The position numbers and the translations under genes are program-made. Shown piece after piece: positions 43,889 through 51,462 of a stretch of DNA of 64,000 nucleotides. Numbering within the stretch: position 1 is the stretch's first letter; each line of letters starts with the position of its first letter. The notes under the pieces are model-generated. The model saw nothing but the letters and a program-made list of their open reading frames with translations. It was not told the origin of the DNA and did not search any database. Where the stretch lies: contig CBDAQW010000013.1 of assembly GCA_965199185.1 (NCBI GenBank), positions 1 to 64,000 of the forward strand, given 5' to 3'. Source of the DNA: Endozoicomonas sp965199185. GTDB lineage: Bacteria > Pseudomonadota > Gammaproteobacteria > Pseudomonadales > Endozoicomonadaceae.

Positions 43889-44623
43889 ATGACTGTAGAA
43901 AACGGCAAGCCAGAAGATCAGGTAGAAGCTACAGGCGCAACGACAGAAGCGGCGGAAGCAGTTGAAGGCGCAGATAATACAGAGCAGGTTGCAGAATCCA
44001 TTTTAGGCGCAAATGAAGAGATCATGTTCCCTGATAATGCTCTGGAACAGAAAGTTGAAGAACTGACTGATCAACTGGCTCAGGCAAAAGATCAGGTTTT
44101 GCGTGCTCATGCTGAGTCTCAGAACATTTTAGGCGCAAATGAAGAGATCATGTTCCCTGATAATGCTCTGGAACAGAAAGTTGAAGAACTGACTGATCAA
44201 CTGGCTCAGGCAAAAGATCAGGTTTTGCGTGCTCATGCTGAGTCTCAGAACATCAAGCGTCGTGCCGAGCAAGACGTCGAAAAAGCCCACAAATTTGCAC
44301 TGGATAAGTTTGTGGGTGAGCTGATTCCGGTGATGGATAGTCTGGAAAAAGGTATGGAAAGTGCCGAGCAGGCTGAGGGTAGTCATGAGGCGATTCTCGA
44401 AGGCATGCGTCTGATTCAGAAGCAGTTTCTCGATGCCATGGGTAAATTCAAGGTTGAGCAGGTGAATCCTGCGGGCGAGCCGTTTGATCCTAACTTCCAT
44501 CAGGCGATTTCCATGGTGCCGAATCCGGACATGGAGCCGAACACGGTGATGGATGTTTTCCAGAAAGGTTACACCCTGCACGGTCGTGTTGTGCGTCCGG
44601 CCATGGTGGTGGTGACTCAGTAA
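43889..44623 (+). CDS. grpE: nucleotide exchange factor GrpE with duplicated coiled-coil segment
   Basis: Releases ADP from DnaK. Start at ATG 43889 behind GGAG (MTVENGKPED). The acidic N-terminus leads into the long coiled coil (KVEELTDQLAQAKDQVLRAHAESQN), then the conserved RRAEQDVEKAHKFALDKFVGELIPVMDSLEKGM and the C-terminal beta-wing (MVPNPDMEPNTVMDVFQKGYTLHGRVVRPAMVVV). The protein has 244 residues, about 40 more than usual, because codons for 42 residues are present twice in tandem (44000-44125 and 44126-44251), without a single difference. The extra length is six heptads and keeps the helix phase. Downstream, dnaK and dnaJ follow in the classic order. Confidence 0.95.
   Translation: MTVENGKPEDQVEATGATTEAAEAVEGADNTEQVAESILGANEEIMFPDNALEQKVEELTDQLAQAKDQVLRAHAESQNILGANEEIMFPDNALEQKVEELTDQLAQAKDQVLRAHAESQNIKRRAEQDVEKAHKFALDKFVGELIPVMDSLEKGMESAEQAEGSHEAILEGMRLIQKQFLDAMGKFKVEQVNPAGEPFDPNFHQAISMVPNPDMEPNTVMDVFQKGYTLHGRVVRPAMVVVTQ
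44000..44251 (+). repeat. perfect 126-bp tandem duplication inside grpE
   Basis: Units 44000-44125 and 44126-44251 are identical base for base. The length is a multiple of three, so the frame is kept. Confidence 0.97.
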
Positions 44624-44663
44624 CCGGTCATCCGAAAAAGCGCATAAAAAATTGTGGATTGGC

Positions 44664-44691
44664 CTTGAAAAAAAATCAGCCAATCCCATAT
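44664..44691 (+). promoter_or_regulatory. sigma-32-like promoter of dnaK
   Basis: CTTGAAA (44664-44670), 13-base spacer and TCCCATAT (44684-44691), one mismatch from the RpoH -10. It lies about 110 bases before the dnaK start. Confidence 0.75.
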
Positions 44692-44798
44692 ATCAGGCAA
44701 AGGCCGGAAAGGCACTTCCAGACAAAACGGAAGCCAGGCATTCCCCCGGCATAACATACAGAATACGGTCCTGACTTCAGGATTTTGGAGAGGCAGAA

Positions 44799-46724
44799 AT
44801 GGGTAAAATCATCGGCATCGATCTGGGTACCACAAACTCTTGTGTGGCGATCCTGGACGGCGAAAAAGCAAAGGTTATCGAAAACGCTGAAGGTGCACGT
44901 ACTACACCTTCCATCATTGCTTACGCTGACGACAATGAAATTCTGGTAGGCCAGCCTGCCAAGCGTCAGGCCGTAACTAACCCCGATAACACACTGTTTG
45001 CGATCAAGCGTCTGATCGGTCGTCGTTTCAAGGATGATGTGGTTCAGAAAGATATCGCGATGGTACCTTACAACATCGTTGAAGCGGACAACGGTGACGC
45101 ATGGGTTGAAGCCAAAGGCGATAAGAAAGCACCACCACAGGTGTCTGCTGAAATCCTGAAGAAAATGAAAAAGACCGCTGAAGACTATCTGGGTGAGTCG
45201 GTTACTGAAGCCGTTATTACCGTTCCTGCCTACTTTAACGACTCTCAGCGTCAGGCTACTAAAGATGCAGGTCGTATTGCGGGTCTGGAAGTTAAGCGTA
45301 TCATCAACGAGCCAACCGCTGCGGCACTGGCTTACGGTATGGACAAGAAGAAAGGCGACCAGACCATTGCAGTGTATGACCTGGGTGGTGGTACTTTCGA
45401 CGTTTCTATTATTGAAATTGCTGACGTAGACGGCGAGCACCAGTTTGAAGTTCTGGCCACCAATGGTGATACCTTCCTGGGTGGTGAAGACTTTGATCTG
45501 CGCTTGATCGACTATCTGGCAGACGAGTTCAAGAAAGATCAGAGTATCGACCTGAAAGGCGACCCACTGGCGATGCAGCGTCTGAAAGAAGCCGCTGAAA
45601 AAGCCAAGATTGAACTGTCTTCTGCTCAACAAACCGATGTCAATCTGCCGTACATCACTGCCGACGCTACAGGCCCTAAACACCTGAACGTGAAAGTCAC
45701 CCGCTCCAAGCTGGAATCTCTGGTTGAAGATCTGGTTATGCGCTCTCTGGAGCCTTGCCGCACTGCGGTTAATGATTCTGATCTGGACCTGTCCGACATC
45801 GATGAAGTGATTCTGGTGGGTGGTCAGACCCGCATGCCGATGGTACAGGAGAAGGTCGCTGAGTTCTTCGGTAAAGAACCACGTAAAGACGTCAACCCTG
45901 ACGAAGCCGTTGCTATGGGTGCTTCTATTCAGGCTGCGGTTCTGGCGGGTGACGTGAAAGATGTACTGCTGCTGGACGTAACTCCACTGACTCTGGGTAT
46001 CGAAACCATGGGTGGCGTAATGACTGCCCTGATCGAGAAGAACACCACCATCCCGACCAAGAAATCACAGGTGTTCTCAACTGCCGACGACAACCAAACT
46101 GCAGTAACCATTCACGTGGTACAGGGTGAGCGCAAACAGGCTTCCAATAACAAGTCTCTGGGGCGTTTTGACCTGAGTGACATTCCACCGGCACCACGTG
46201 GTATGCCTCAGATCGAAGTATCCTTCGACTTGGATGCCAACGGCATTCTGAACGTATCTGCTAAAGACAAGGCGACCGGTAAAGAACAGTCTATCGTGAT
46301 CAAGGCTTCCTCCGGTCTGTCGGACGATGAAATCGAACAAATGGTACAGGACGCAGAAGCAAACGCTGCTGAAGACCAGAAGTTTGAAGAACTGGCAGCA
46401 GCCCGTAACCAGGCAGATGGTCTGGCTCACGCTACTCGTAAGACTCTGGAAGAGGCTGGCGACAAGGCGACGGAAGAAGAGAAGACCGCCATCACCAAGG
46501 CTATCGAAGAGCTGGAAGCCGCTGCTAAAGGTGATGACAAGGACGAGATCGAGGCCAAGACTAAGGCATTGTCTGAGGCTTCTCAGGGGCTGGTTCAAAA
46601 GATGTATGCTGAACAGCAGCAGGGCGAAGCTCAACCAGGTGCTGGTGCTGAACAGGCTCAGTCTGGTGCTGCAGACGACGCAGTAGATGCTGAGTTTGAA
46701 GAAGTAAAAGAAGACAAGAAGTAA
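44799..46724 (+). CDS. dnaK: molecular chaperone DnaK (Hsp70)
   Basis: ATP-dependent chaperone, 641 residues. N-terminal ATPase: GIDLGTTNSCVAI, AVITVPAYFNDSQRQATKDAG, YDLGGGTFDVSI and LVGGQTRMPMVQ. The linker DVLLLDVTPLTLGIETMGG starts the substrate domain. The C-terminus ends with the acidic EFEEVKEDKK, related to the EEVKD-type tails. ATG 44799 follows GGAG. Works with GrpE and DnaJ encoded alongside. Confidence 0.98.
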   Translation: MGKIIGIDLGTTNSCVAILDGEKAKVIENAEGARTTPSIIAYADDNEILVGQPAKRQAVTNPDNTLFAIKRLIGRRFKDDVVQKDIAMVPYNIVEADNGDAWVEAKGDKKAPPQVSAEILKKMKKTAEDYLGESVTEAVITVPAYFNDSQRQATKDAGRIAGLEVKRIINEPTAAALAYGMDKKKGDQTIAVYDLGGGTFDVSIIEIADVDGEHQFEVLATNGDTFLGGEDFDLRLIDYLADEFKKDQSIDLKGDPLAMQRLKEAAEKAKIELSSAQQTDVNLPYITADATGPKHLNVKVTRSKLESLVEDLVMRSLEPCRTAVNDSDLDLSDIDEVILVGGQTRMPMVQEKVAEFFGKEPRKDVNPDEAVAMGASIQAAVLAGDVKDVLLLDVTPLTLGIETMGGVMTALIEKNTTIPTKKSQVFSTADDNQTAVTIHVVQGERKQASNNKSLGRFDLSDIPPAPRGMPQIEVSFDLDANGILNVSAKDKATGKEQSIVIKASSGLSDDEIEQMVQDAEANAAEDQKFEELAAARNQADGLAHATRKTLEEAGDKATEEEKTAITKAIEELEAAAKGDDKDEIEAKTKALSEASQGLVQKMYAEQQQGEAQPGAGAEQAQSGAADDAVDAEFEEVKEDKK

Positions 46725-46768
46725 CACACCTTGAATCCGGCGATTTAAGTGGTAGTACAAGGCTGAAC

Positions 46769-46799
46769 CGACAACGCGGGAATTATTCCCGCGTTGTCG
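46769..46799. terminator. perfect 15-bp palindrome between dnaK and dnaJ
   Basis: Arms CGACAACGCGGGAAT and ATTCCCGCGTTGTCG with a single-base centre, a very stable hairpin, followed by TATTTAAAAAT but no long T-run. It may attenuate transcription into dnaJ or protect dnaK mRNA. Confidence 0.65.
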
Positions 46800-46865
46800 T
46801 ATTTAAAAATGATGGTCGCCGGAATTGTCTAGAAATTTTTTAGTAATTTTTTCAGGGTTATACGA

Positions 46866-48008
46866 ATGTCAAAGCGCGATTATTACGAAGTACTGGGCGT
46901 AGAGAAGGGGGCTTCGGACAAGGAGATCAAAAAGGCCTACCGCCGTATGGCCATGAAGTATCACCCTGACCGTAATCCCGGTGATAAAGACGCAGAAGAG
47001 CACTTCAAAGAAGTGAACGAAGCGATGGAAGTGCTGTCTGACAGCCAGAAAAAAGCAGCCTATGACCAGTATGGTCATGCCGGTGTTGACCCAAGCATGG
47101 GAGGCATGGGTGGTGCCGGTGGCTTTGGTGGCGGCAACTTCTCCGATATTTTTGGTGATGTTTTTGGTGATATTTTCGGTGCGGGCGGTGCCGGTGGTCA
47201 GGGGCGCAGCTCTGTTCAGCGTGGTTCTGACTTGCGTTATCAGCTCGACCTGAGTCTGGAAGAAGCCGTCAAAGGCACCAACAAGAAGATCAAGATTCCA
47301 ACGCTGGTTGGTTGTAAAACCTGTGATGGTTCTGGCGCGAAAAAAGGAACCAAGCCAACCAGTTGTACGACTTGTGGCGGAATCGGTCAGGTGCGTATGC
47401 AGCAGGGATTCTTCTCTGTGCAGCAAACCTGCCCGGATTGTCGTGGCACCGGTAAGATGATCAAAGATCCTTGTCGTGATTGTCATGGTGAAGGTCGGGT
47501 TCAGGAATATAAGACACTGTCCGTTAAAATTCCTTCCGGTGTTGATACGGGCGATCGTATTCGTCTGGCAGGTGAAGGTGAAGCCGGTGTCAATGGTGGT
47601 CCTGCTGGTGATCTGTATGTTCAGGTGGCGGTTGCTGAGCACAGTATTTTCCAGCGTGATGGCAAGCATCTGTACTGTGATGTACCCATTACCTTTGTTG
47701 ATGCAGCACTGGGTGGCGAACTGGAAGTACCGACTCTGGATGGCCGGGTCAAACTGAAAATTCCACAGGAAACTCAAACGGGTAAACTGTTCCGTCTAAG
47801 AGGTAAGGGGGTTACACCTGTTCGTGGTGGCAGCGCGGGCGATCTAATGTGTCGTGTAACTGTGGAAACACCGGTTAAGTTAACCGAGAGGCAGAAAGAA
47901 TTGTTGAGAGAGTTGGAAGGCACGTTTCACAAAGAAGGTAAGCAATCACCAAAGAAGGCATCTTTCTTTGAGGGCGTTAAGAAGTTTTTTGATGATATGA
48001 CCTCTTGA
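46866..48008 (+). CDS. dnaJ: co-chaperone DnaJ (Hsp40)
   Basis: 380 residues, class A J-protein. J domain with HPD (MKYHPDRNPGD), Gly/Phe region (MGGMGGAGGFGGGNFSDIFGDVFGDIFG), four zinc repeats CKTCDGSG, CTTCGGIG, CPDCRGTG and CRDCHGEG, and the two C-terminal substrate domains. Follows dnaK by 141 bases, probably in the same heat-shock operon. Has the usual E. coli-like length (376). Confidence 0.98.
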   Translation: MSKRDYYEVLGVEKGASDKEIKKAYRRMAMKYHPDRNPGDKDAEEHFKEVNEAMEVLSDSQKKAAYDQYGHAGVDPSMGGMGGAGGFGGGNFSDIFGDVFGDIFGAGGAGGQGRSSVQRGSDLRYQLDLSLEEAVKGTNKKIKIPTLVGCKTCDGSGAKKGTKPTSCTTCGGIGQVRMQQGFFSVQQTCPDCRGTGKMIKDPCRDCHGEGRVQEYKTLSVKIPSGVDTGDRIRLAGEGEAGVNGGPAGDLYVQVAVAEHSIFQRDGKHLYCDVPITFVDAALGGELEVPTLDGRVKLKIPQETQTGKLFRLRGKGVTPVRGGSAGDLMCRVTVETPVKLTERQKELLRELEGTFHKEGKQSPKKASFFEGVKKFFDDMTS

Positions 48009-48039
48009 TTCTTGATTGATTAAAGGTGCTTTTGTTTCA

Positions 48040-48080
48040 GCGCATTGTCGGTATGCCTGAAGGACATGCCGACAATGCGC
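48040..48080. repeat. palindrome downstream of dnaJ
   Basis: GCGCATTGTCGGTATG and CATGCCGACAATGCGC form a 16-base stem with one wobble mismatch. Related in sequence (GCATTGTCGG) to the REP-like family. Confidence 0.7.
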
Positions 48081-48149
48081 TCGAAGAGAGCACAAAGCCA
48101 CACAGCTTCTCAAAAAGCTTTTGCACATTGCATCATGATTTATCAGCAC

Positions 48150-48196
48150 TGCATGCTGATTGTCGGCTTCCACCTTTGGCGGAAACCGACCTGCGG
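48150..48196. repeat. REP-like element between dnaJ and the DJ-1 gene
   Basis: GCATGCTGATTGTCGGCTTC...GGAAACCGACCTGCGG. Same family as 10346-10374 and 39930-39978, again between two convergent genes. Confidence 0.75.
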
Positions 48197-48212
48197 TACA
48201 TACGGTTGGCTT

Positions 48213-48941
48213 TTATTTCTTGGCGATTTGCTTCCAGACGGCTTCAGCCATCTCCTGTGATGACATAGGGTTCTGACCGGTGATCAGCCGTCCGTCGATC
48301 TGAATGAAGGAGGTGAAGTTAGGGCCTTTGGCATAAATAGCACCCTTGTCCACCATTGCATCTTCAAGGGAGTAAGGAACAACATCAGTCAGTTTAATCA
48401 GGTCTTCTTCGGAGTTGGAAAAACCGGTTACCTTGCGACCTTCGAGTAATGGTTTGCCATTGATTTTGGCTTCTACCAAACCGCTGATACCGTGACAAAC
48501 AGCGGCAACGGTAGCATCTTCTTTCCAGGAATGCTCAACCAGCTTCGCCAGCGTGTTGCTTTGGCGGAAATCCCACATGGTGCCATGACCGCCAACAAGA
48601 ATAATGGCGTCGTATTTCTTATCAAGCAGTGCGCTGATCGCCAGTGTATTTTTCAGTACACTTTCATGGTCTTTTAAAAATGACTTATTGGCGGCATCTT
48701 TATTATCCATGCTGCCCGGATCGATGACTGCCTTGCCCCCTTTTATGGTGGCGACTGTGATTTTCGCGCCCTTATCGGATAAATATTCATATGGGTGGGC
48801 TAATTCGGATAACCAGAATCCTGTTTCTTTTCCGCTGTCGCCCATGGTGGTTGCGCTGGTCAAAACCATCAATACATGAGGAGCCGCCCAAGTCTGAGTG
48901 AAGGGCAAGGAGAGAATTAGCAGCAAAAATAGTTTTTTCAT
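48213..48941 (-). CDS. exported DJ-1/PfpI family protein
   Basis: 242 residues with an N-terminal signal peptide (MKKLFLLLILSLPFTQTWA, cleavage before APHVLM). The class I glutamine-amidotransferase-like domain has the Hsp31-type elbow AAVCHGISGLVEA (nucleophile Cys), the LVGGHGTMWDFRQ loop and VTGFSNSEEDLIKLTDVVPYSLED. Family members are glyoxalase III/deglycase-like or chaperones, mostly cytoplasmic, so export is unusual. Sits between dnaJ and dapB, convergent with dnaJ; the heat-shock neighbourhood makes a stress role plausible, not shown. Confidence 0.88.
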   Translation of the reverse strand: MKKLFLLLILSLPFTQTWAAPHVLMVLTSATTMGDSGKETGFWLSELAHPYEYLSDKGAKITVATIKGGKAVIDPGSMDNKDAANKSFLKDHESVLKNTLAISALLDKKYDAIILVGGHGTMWDFRQSNTLAKLVEHSWKEDATVAAVCHGISGLVEAKINGKPLLEGRKVTGFSNSEEDLIKLTDVVPYSLEDAMVDKGAIYAKGPNFTSFIQIDGRLITGQNPMSSQEMAEAVWKQIAKK

Positions 48942-49166
48942 CGGAGTTTTTCCAGTCTTGCTTAAGGGGGGAGGAAATAAGGCGGTGCAGGCCTTTGAGC
49001 GAAGGCTATGCGAAAGTGTCTCGACATGGAAATTACCTTTAGTGATGATTTCAATAATTCCTGGTTATTAAACCTGAATTCAGAGTGCGACACTTGCTGT
49101 TTTGCTGTCTGACGTTAGACTTGCCTTGAAGAAATAAGAATCTGTTCAATTCAGAAGGAAACGAGC

Positions 49167-49970
49167 GTGACAAGAATTGCTGTGGTAGGTGCTGCCGGAC
49201 GTATGGGGCGCATGTTGATTGAGGCAGTTGCTGGTGACGAGGGCTGCCAGCTGGGTGCTGCCATTGCACGTTCTGGTAGTAGCCTTCTGGGTGTTGATGC
49301 CGGTGAGCTGGTTGGTGTTAACAGGCTTGACGTTGCTCTGACCGATGATCTATCTGCCTGTGTGGATAAGTTTGATGCAGTGATCGACTTCACCAATCCT
49401 GAACTGACCATGGCGAATGTGGAACTCTGTCGCCGGCATGATAAGAGCATTATTATTGGTACTACCGGTTTAAGTGATCAGCAAAAAGCCGACATGGCAA
49501 AAGCAGCTGAAGAAATTCCAATTGTATTTGCATCTAACATGAGCGTTGGCGTTAATCTGGTGTTCAAGCTGTTGGAAACGGCCGCTCGGATTATGGACGC
49601 TGATGCCGACATCGAAATTATTGAAGCTCATCACCGCAATAAAGTTGATTCACCCTCAGGGACAGCCTTGCGTATGGGCGAGGTGGTTGCAGATACCGTT
49701 GGCCGTGATTTGAAACAGTGCGCCATCTATGGTCGTGAGGGTGTGACTGGTGTCCGTGATCATGAAACCATTGGTTTTGCTACGGTCAGGGCTGGTGATG
49801 TCATTGGTGATCATACAGTGCTCTTTGCTGCAGAAGGGGAGCGGGTGGAGATAACCCATAAAGCCAGTAGTCGTGTGATCTATGCCCGTGGTGCTCTGCG
49901 CGCAGTACGCTATCTCGCAGACAAGACAAATGGGCTTTATGATATGCAGGAAGTTTTAGGGCTAAAGTAG
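49167..49970 (+). CDS. dapB: 4-hydroxy-tetrahydrodipicolinate reductase DapB
   Basis: NAD(P)H reductase of lysine and meso-diaminopimelate biosynthesis. 267 residues starting at GTG 49167 behind AAGGAAACG. Motifs: GAAGRMGRMLIEAV (nucleotide), IIGTTGLSDQQ, SNMSVGVN, and catalytic EAHHRNKVDSPSGTALRMGE. C-terminus DMQEVLGLK is canonical. Followed by a strong terminator before carA. Confidence 0.97.
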   Translation: MTRIAVVGAAGRMGRMLIEAVAGDEGCQLGAAIARSGSSLLGVDAGELVGVNRLDVALTDDLSACVDKFDAVIDFTNPELTMANVELCRRHDKSIIIGTTGLSDQQKADMAKAAEEIPIVFASNMSVGVNLVFKLLETAARIMDADADIEIIEAHHRNKVDSPSGTALRMGEVVADTVGRDLKQCAIYGREGVTGVRDHETIGFATVRAGDVIGDHTVLFAAEGERVEITHKASSRVIYARGALRAVRYLADKTNGLYDMQEVLGLK

Positions 49971-50070
49971 TCAGTAGAATGTGCCCCTTCCTCTGGACGC
50001 TTCAAATCCTTTGTGGTTAAATGCGAAAAATTTGCATTGATTTTGTTGTGATTACTTATGAGATACTTGA

Positions 50071-50107
50071 AAAGCGAGATAGTTTTATAAACATCTCGCT
50101 TTTTTTG
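50071..50107 (+). terminator. intrinsic terminator between dapB and carA
   Basis: AAAGCGAGAT / ATCTCGCTTT arms with a 12-base loop and a run of T. It ends 66 bases before the carA start and could alternatively serve as a leader attenuator for carA. Confidence 0.85.
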
Positions 50108-50173
50108 GGTCTGGATTAAGTGGATTCTACGCATCCAGTACGAAAACAACAGGCGGATGTCCAGGAGGAACCT

Positions 50174-51319
50174 TTGAGTAAGACAGCTGTGTTGGCTCTG
50201 GAAGACGGGAGCATGTTTCGAGGGGTTGCCATTGGCTCAGATGGTGAAACCAGTGGTGAGATCGTTTTTAATACAGCCATGACAGGCTATCAAGAAATCC
50301 TTACCGACCCATCCTATTCCCGACAGATTGTCACCCTTACTTACCCTCATATTGGTAATACAGGTATAACGCCTCTGGATGAAGAGTCTGAGCGCATTCA
50401 CGCGGCGGGTCTTATTATTAAAGATCTGCCTCTGCTGACCAGTAATTTTCGCAGTAAAATGTCTTTGGACGAGTATCTGAAATCTCAGAATATCGTAGCC
50501 ATTGCCGGCATTGATACTCGCCGTCTGACCCGTATCCTTCGTAAAAAAGGGGCACAAAGTGGCTGTATCATTGCTGGAGATAATGTGGATGAAATGCTGG
50601 CACTGACTAAAGCAAAAGCGTTTCCGGGGCTGAAAGGCATGGATTTGGCGAAAGAGGTCACTACCCAGTCAAACTACCAATGGACGGAAGGCGTCTGGAA
50701 TCTTGAAAACGATGACCATAACACCGTTGTTGAACAGCCATATCATGTTGTGGCCTACGACTTCGGAGTGAAGCGCAATATTTTAAGAATGCTGGCAGAG
50801 CGTGGTTGCCGATTGACGGTGGTACCTGCTCAAGCATCCGCTAAAGACGTGTTGGCCCTTAATCCCGATGGTGTATTTCTGTCCAATGGCCCGGGTGATC
50901 CCGAACCCTGTGATTACGCCATTAAATCGATACAGGATATTCTGGAAACTCAATTGCCCGTTTTTGGTATCTGTCTTGGTCATCAACTATTAGCTCTGGC
51001 CAGTGGTGCGAAAACAGAGAAAATGAAATTTGGGCACCATGGTGCCAATCATCCGGTTCAGGATCTGGATAAAAAGAACGTCATGATCACCAGTCAGAAC
51101 CACGGCTTTGCCGTAGCAGAGGACTCTCTGCCGGAAAACCTGAGAGCTACGCATAAATCATTGTTCGATGGCAGCCTACAAGGGATAGAGCGAACTGACC
51201 GACTCGCTTTCAGCTTTCAGGGACACCCTGAAGCAAGCCCCGGTCCGCACGATGTGGCAGTATTTTTTGACCGTTTCATCAACATGCTAAAAGAATCACG
51301 TGCCGCCAACGCAACATAA
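50174..51319 (+). CDS. carA: carbamoyl-phosphate synthase small subunit CarA
   Basis: Glutaminase subunit supplying ammonia for carbamoyl phosphate (pyrimidine and arginine synthesis). Start: TTG 50174 (MSKTAVLALEDGS) has AGGAGG five bases upstream (50163-50168), and gives 381 residues, like E. coli (382). A GTG at 50120 would add 18 non-conserved residues. The glutaminase triad is in PVFGICLGHQLLALA (Cys), with His and Glu in FQGHPEASPGPHD. Confidence 0.96.
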   Translation: MSKTAVLALEDGSMFRGVAIGSDGETSGEIVFNTAMTGYQEILTDPSYSRQIVTLTYPHIGNTGITPLDEESERIHAAGLIIKDLPLLTSNFRSKMSLDEYLKSQNIVAIAGIDTRRLTRILRKKGAQSGCIIAGDNVDEMLALTKAKAFPGLKGMDLAKEVTTQSNYQWTEGVWNLENDDHNTVVEQPYHVVAYDFGVKRNILRMLAERGCRLTVVPAQASAKDVLALNPDGVFLSNGPGDPEPCDYAIKSIQDILETQLPVFGICLGHQLLALASGAKTEKMKFGHHGANHPVQDLDKKNVMITSQNHGFAVAEDSLPENLRATHKSLFDGSLQGIERTDRLAFSFQGHPEASPGPHDVAVFFDRFINMLKESRAANAT

Positions 51320-51360
51320 AATCAGAATACGGGTTCTTAAAAGAGCCAAAGACAAAAGTC

Positions 51361-51390
51361 ATTTTGCGCAAGTTTGCGCAAGCGCAAAAT
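51361..51390. repeat. palindrome in the carA-carB gap
   Basis: ATTTTGCGC / GCGCAAAAT arms around a loop that itself repeats TTGCGCAA. A stem-loop between the two subunits' genes; no T-run. It might set the ratio or stability of the two messages. Confidence 0.55.
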
Positions 51391-51462
51391 ATTTTAAAAC
51401 GTGCTGGTACAAATCACACCAGACACCCCTAGCCGGTTGAAGCGTTTTAATGAGGGATAAAA

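Noticed and set aside
46869..47777. Long open frame antisense to dnaJ, and a similar one antisense to dnaK (44676-45683)
   Set aside because: Shadows of strongly coding genes, with composition of mirrored codons; no homology or start signals.
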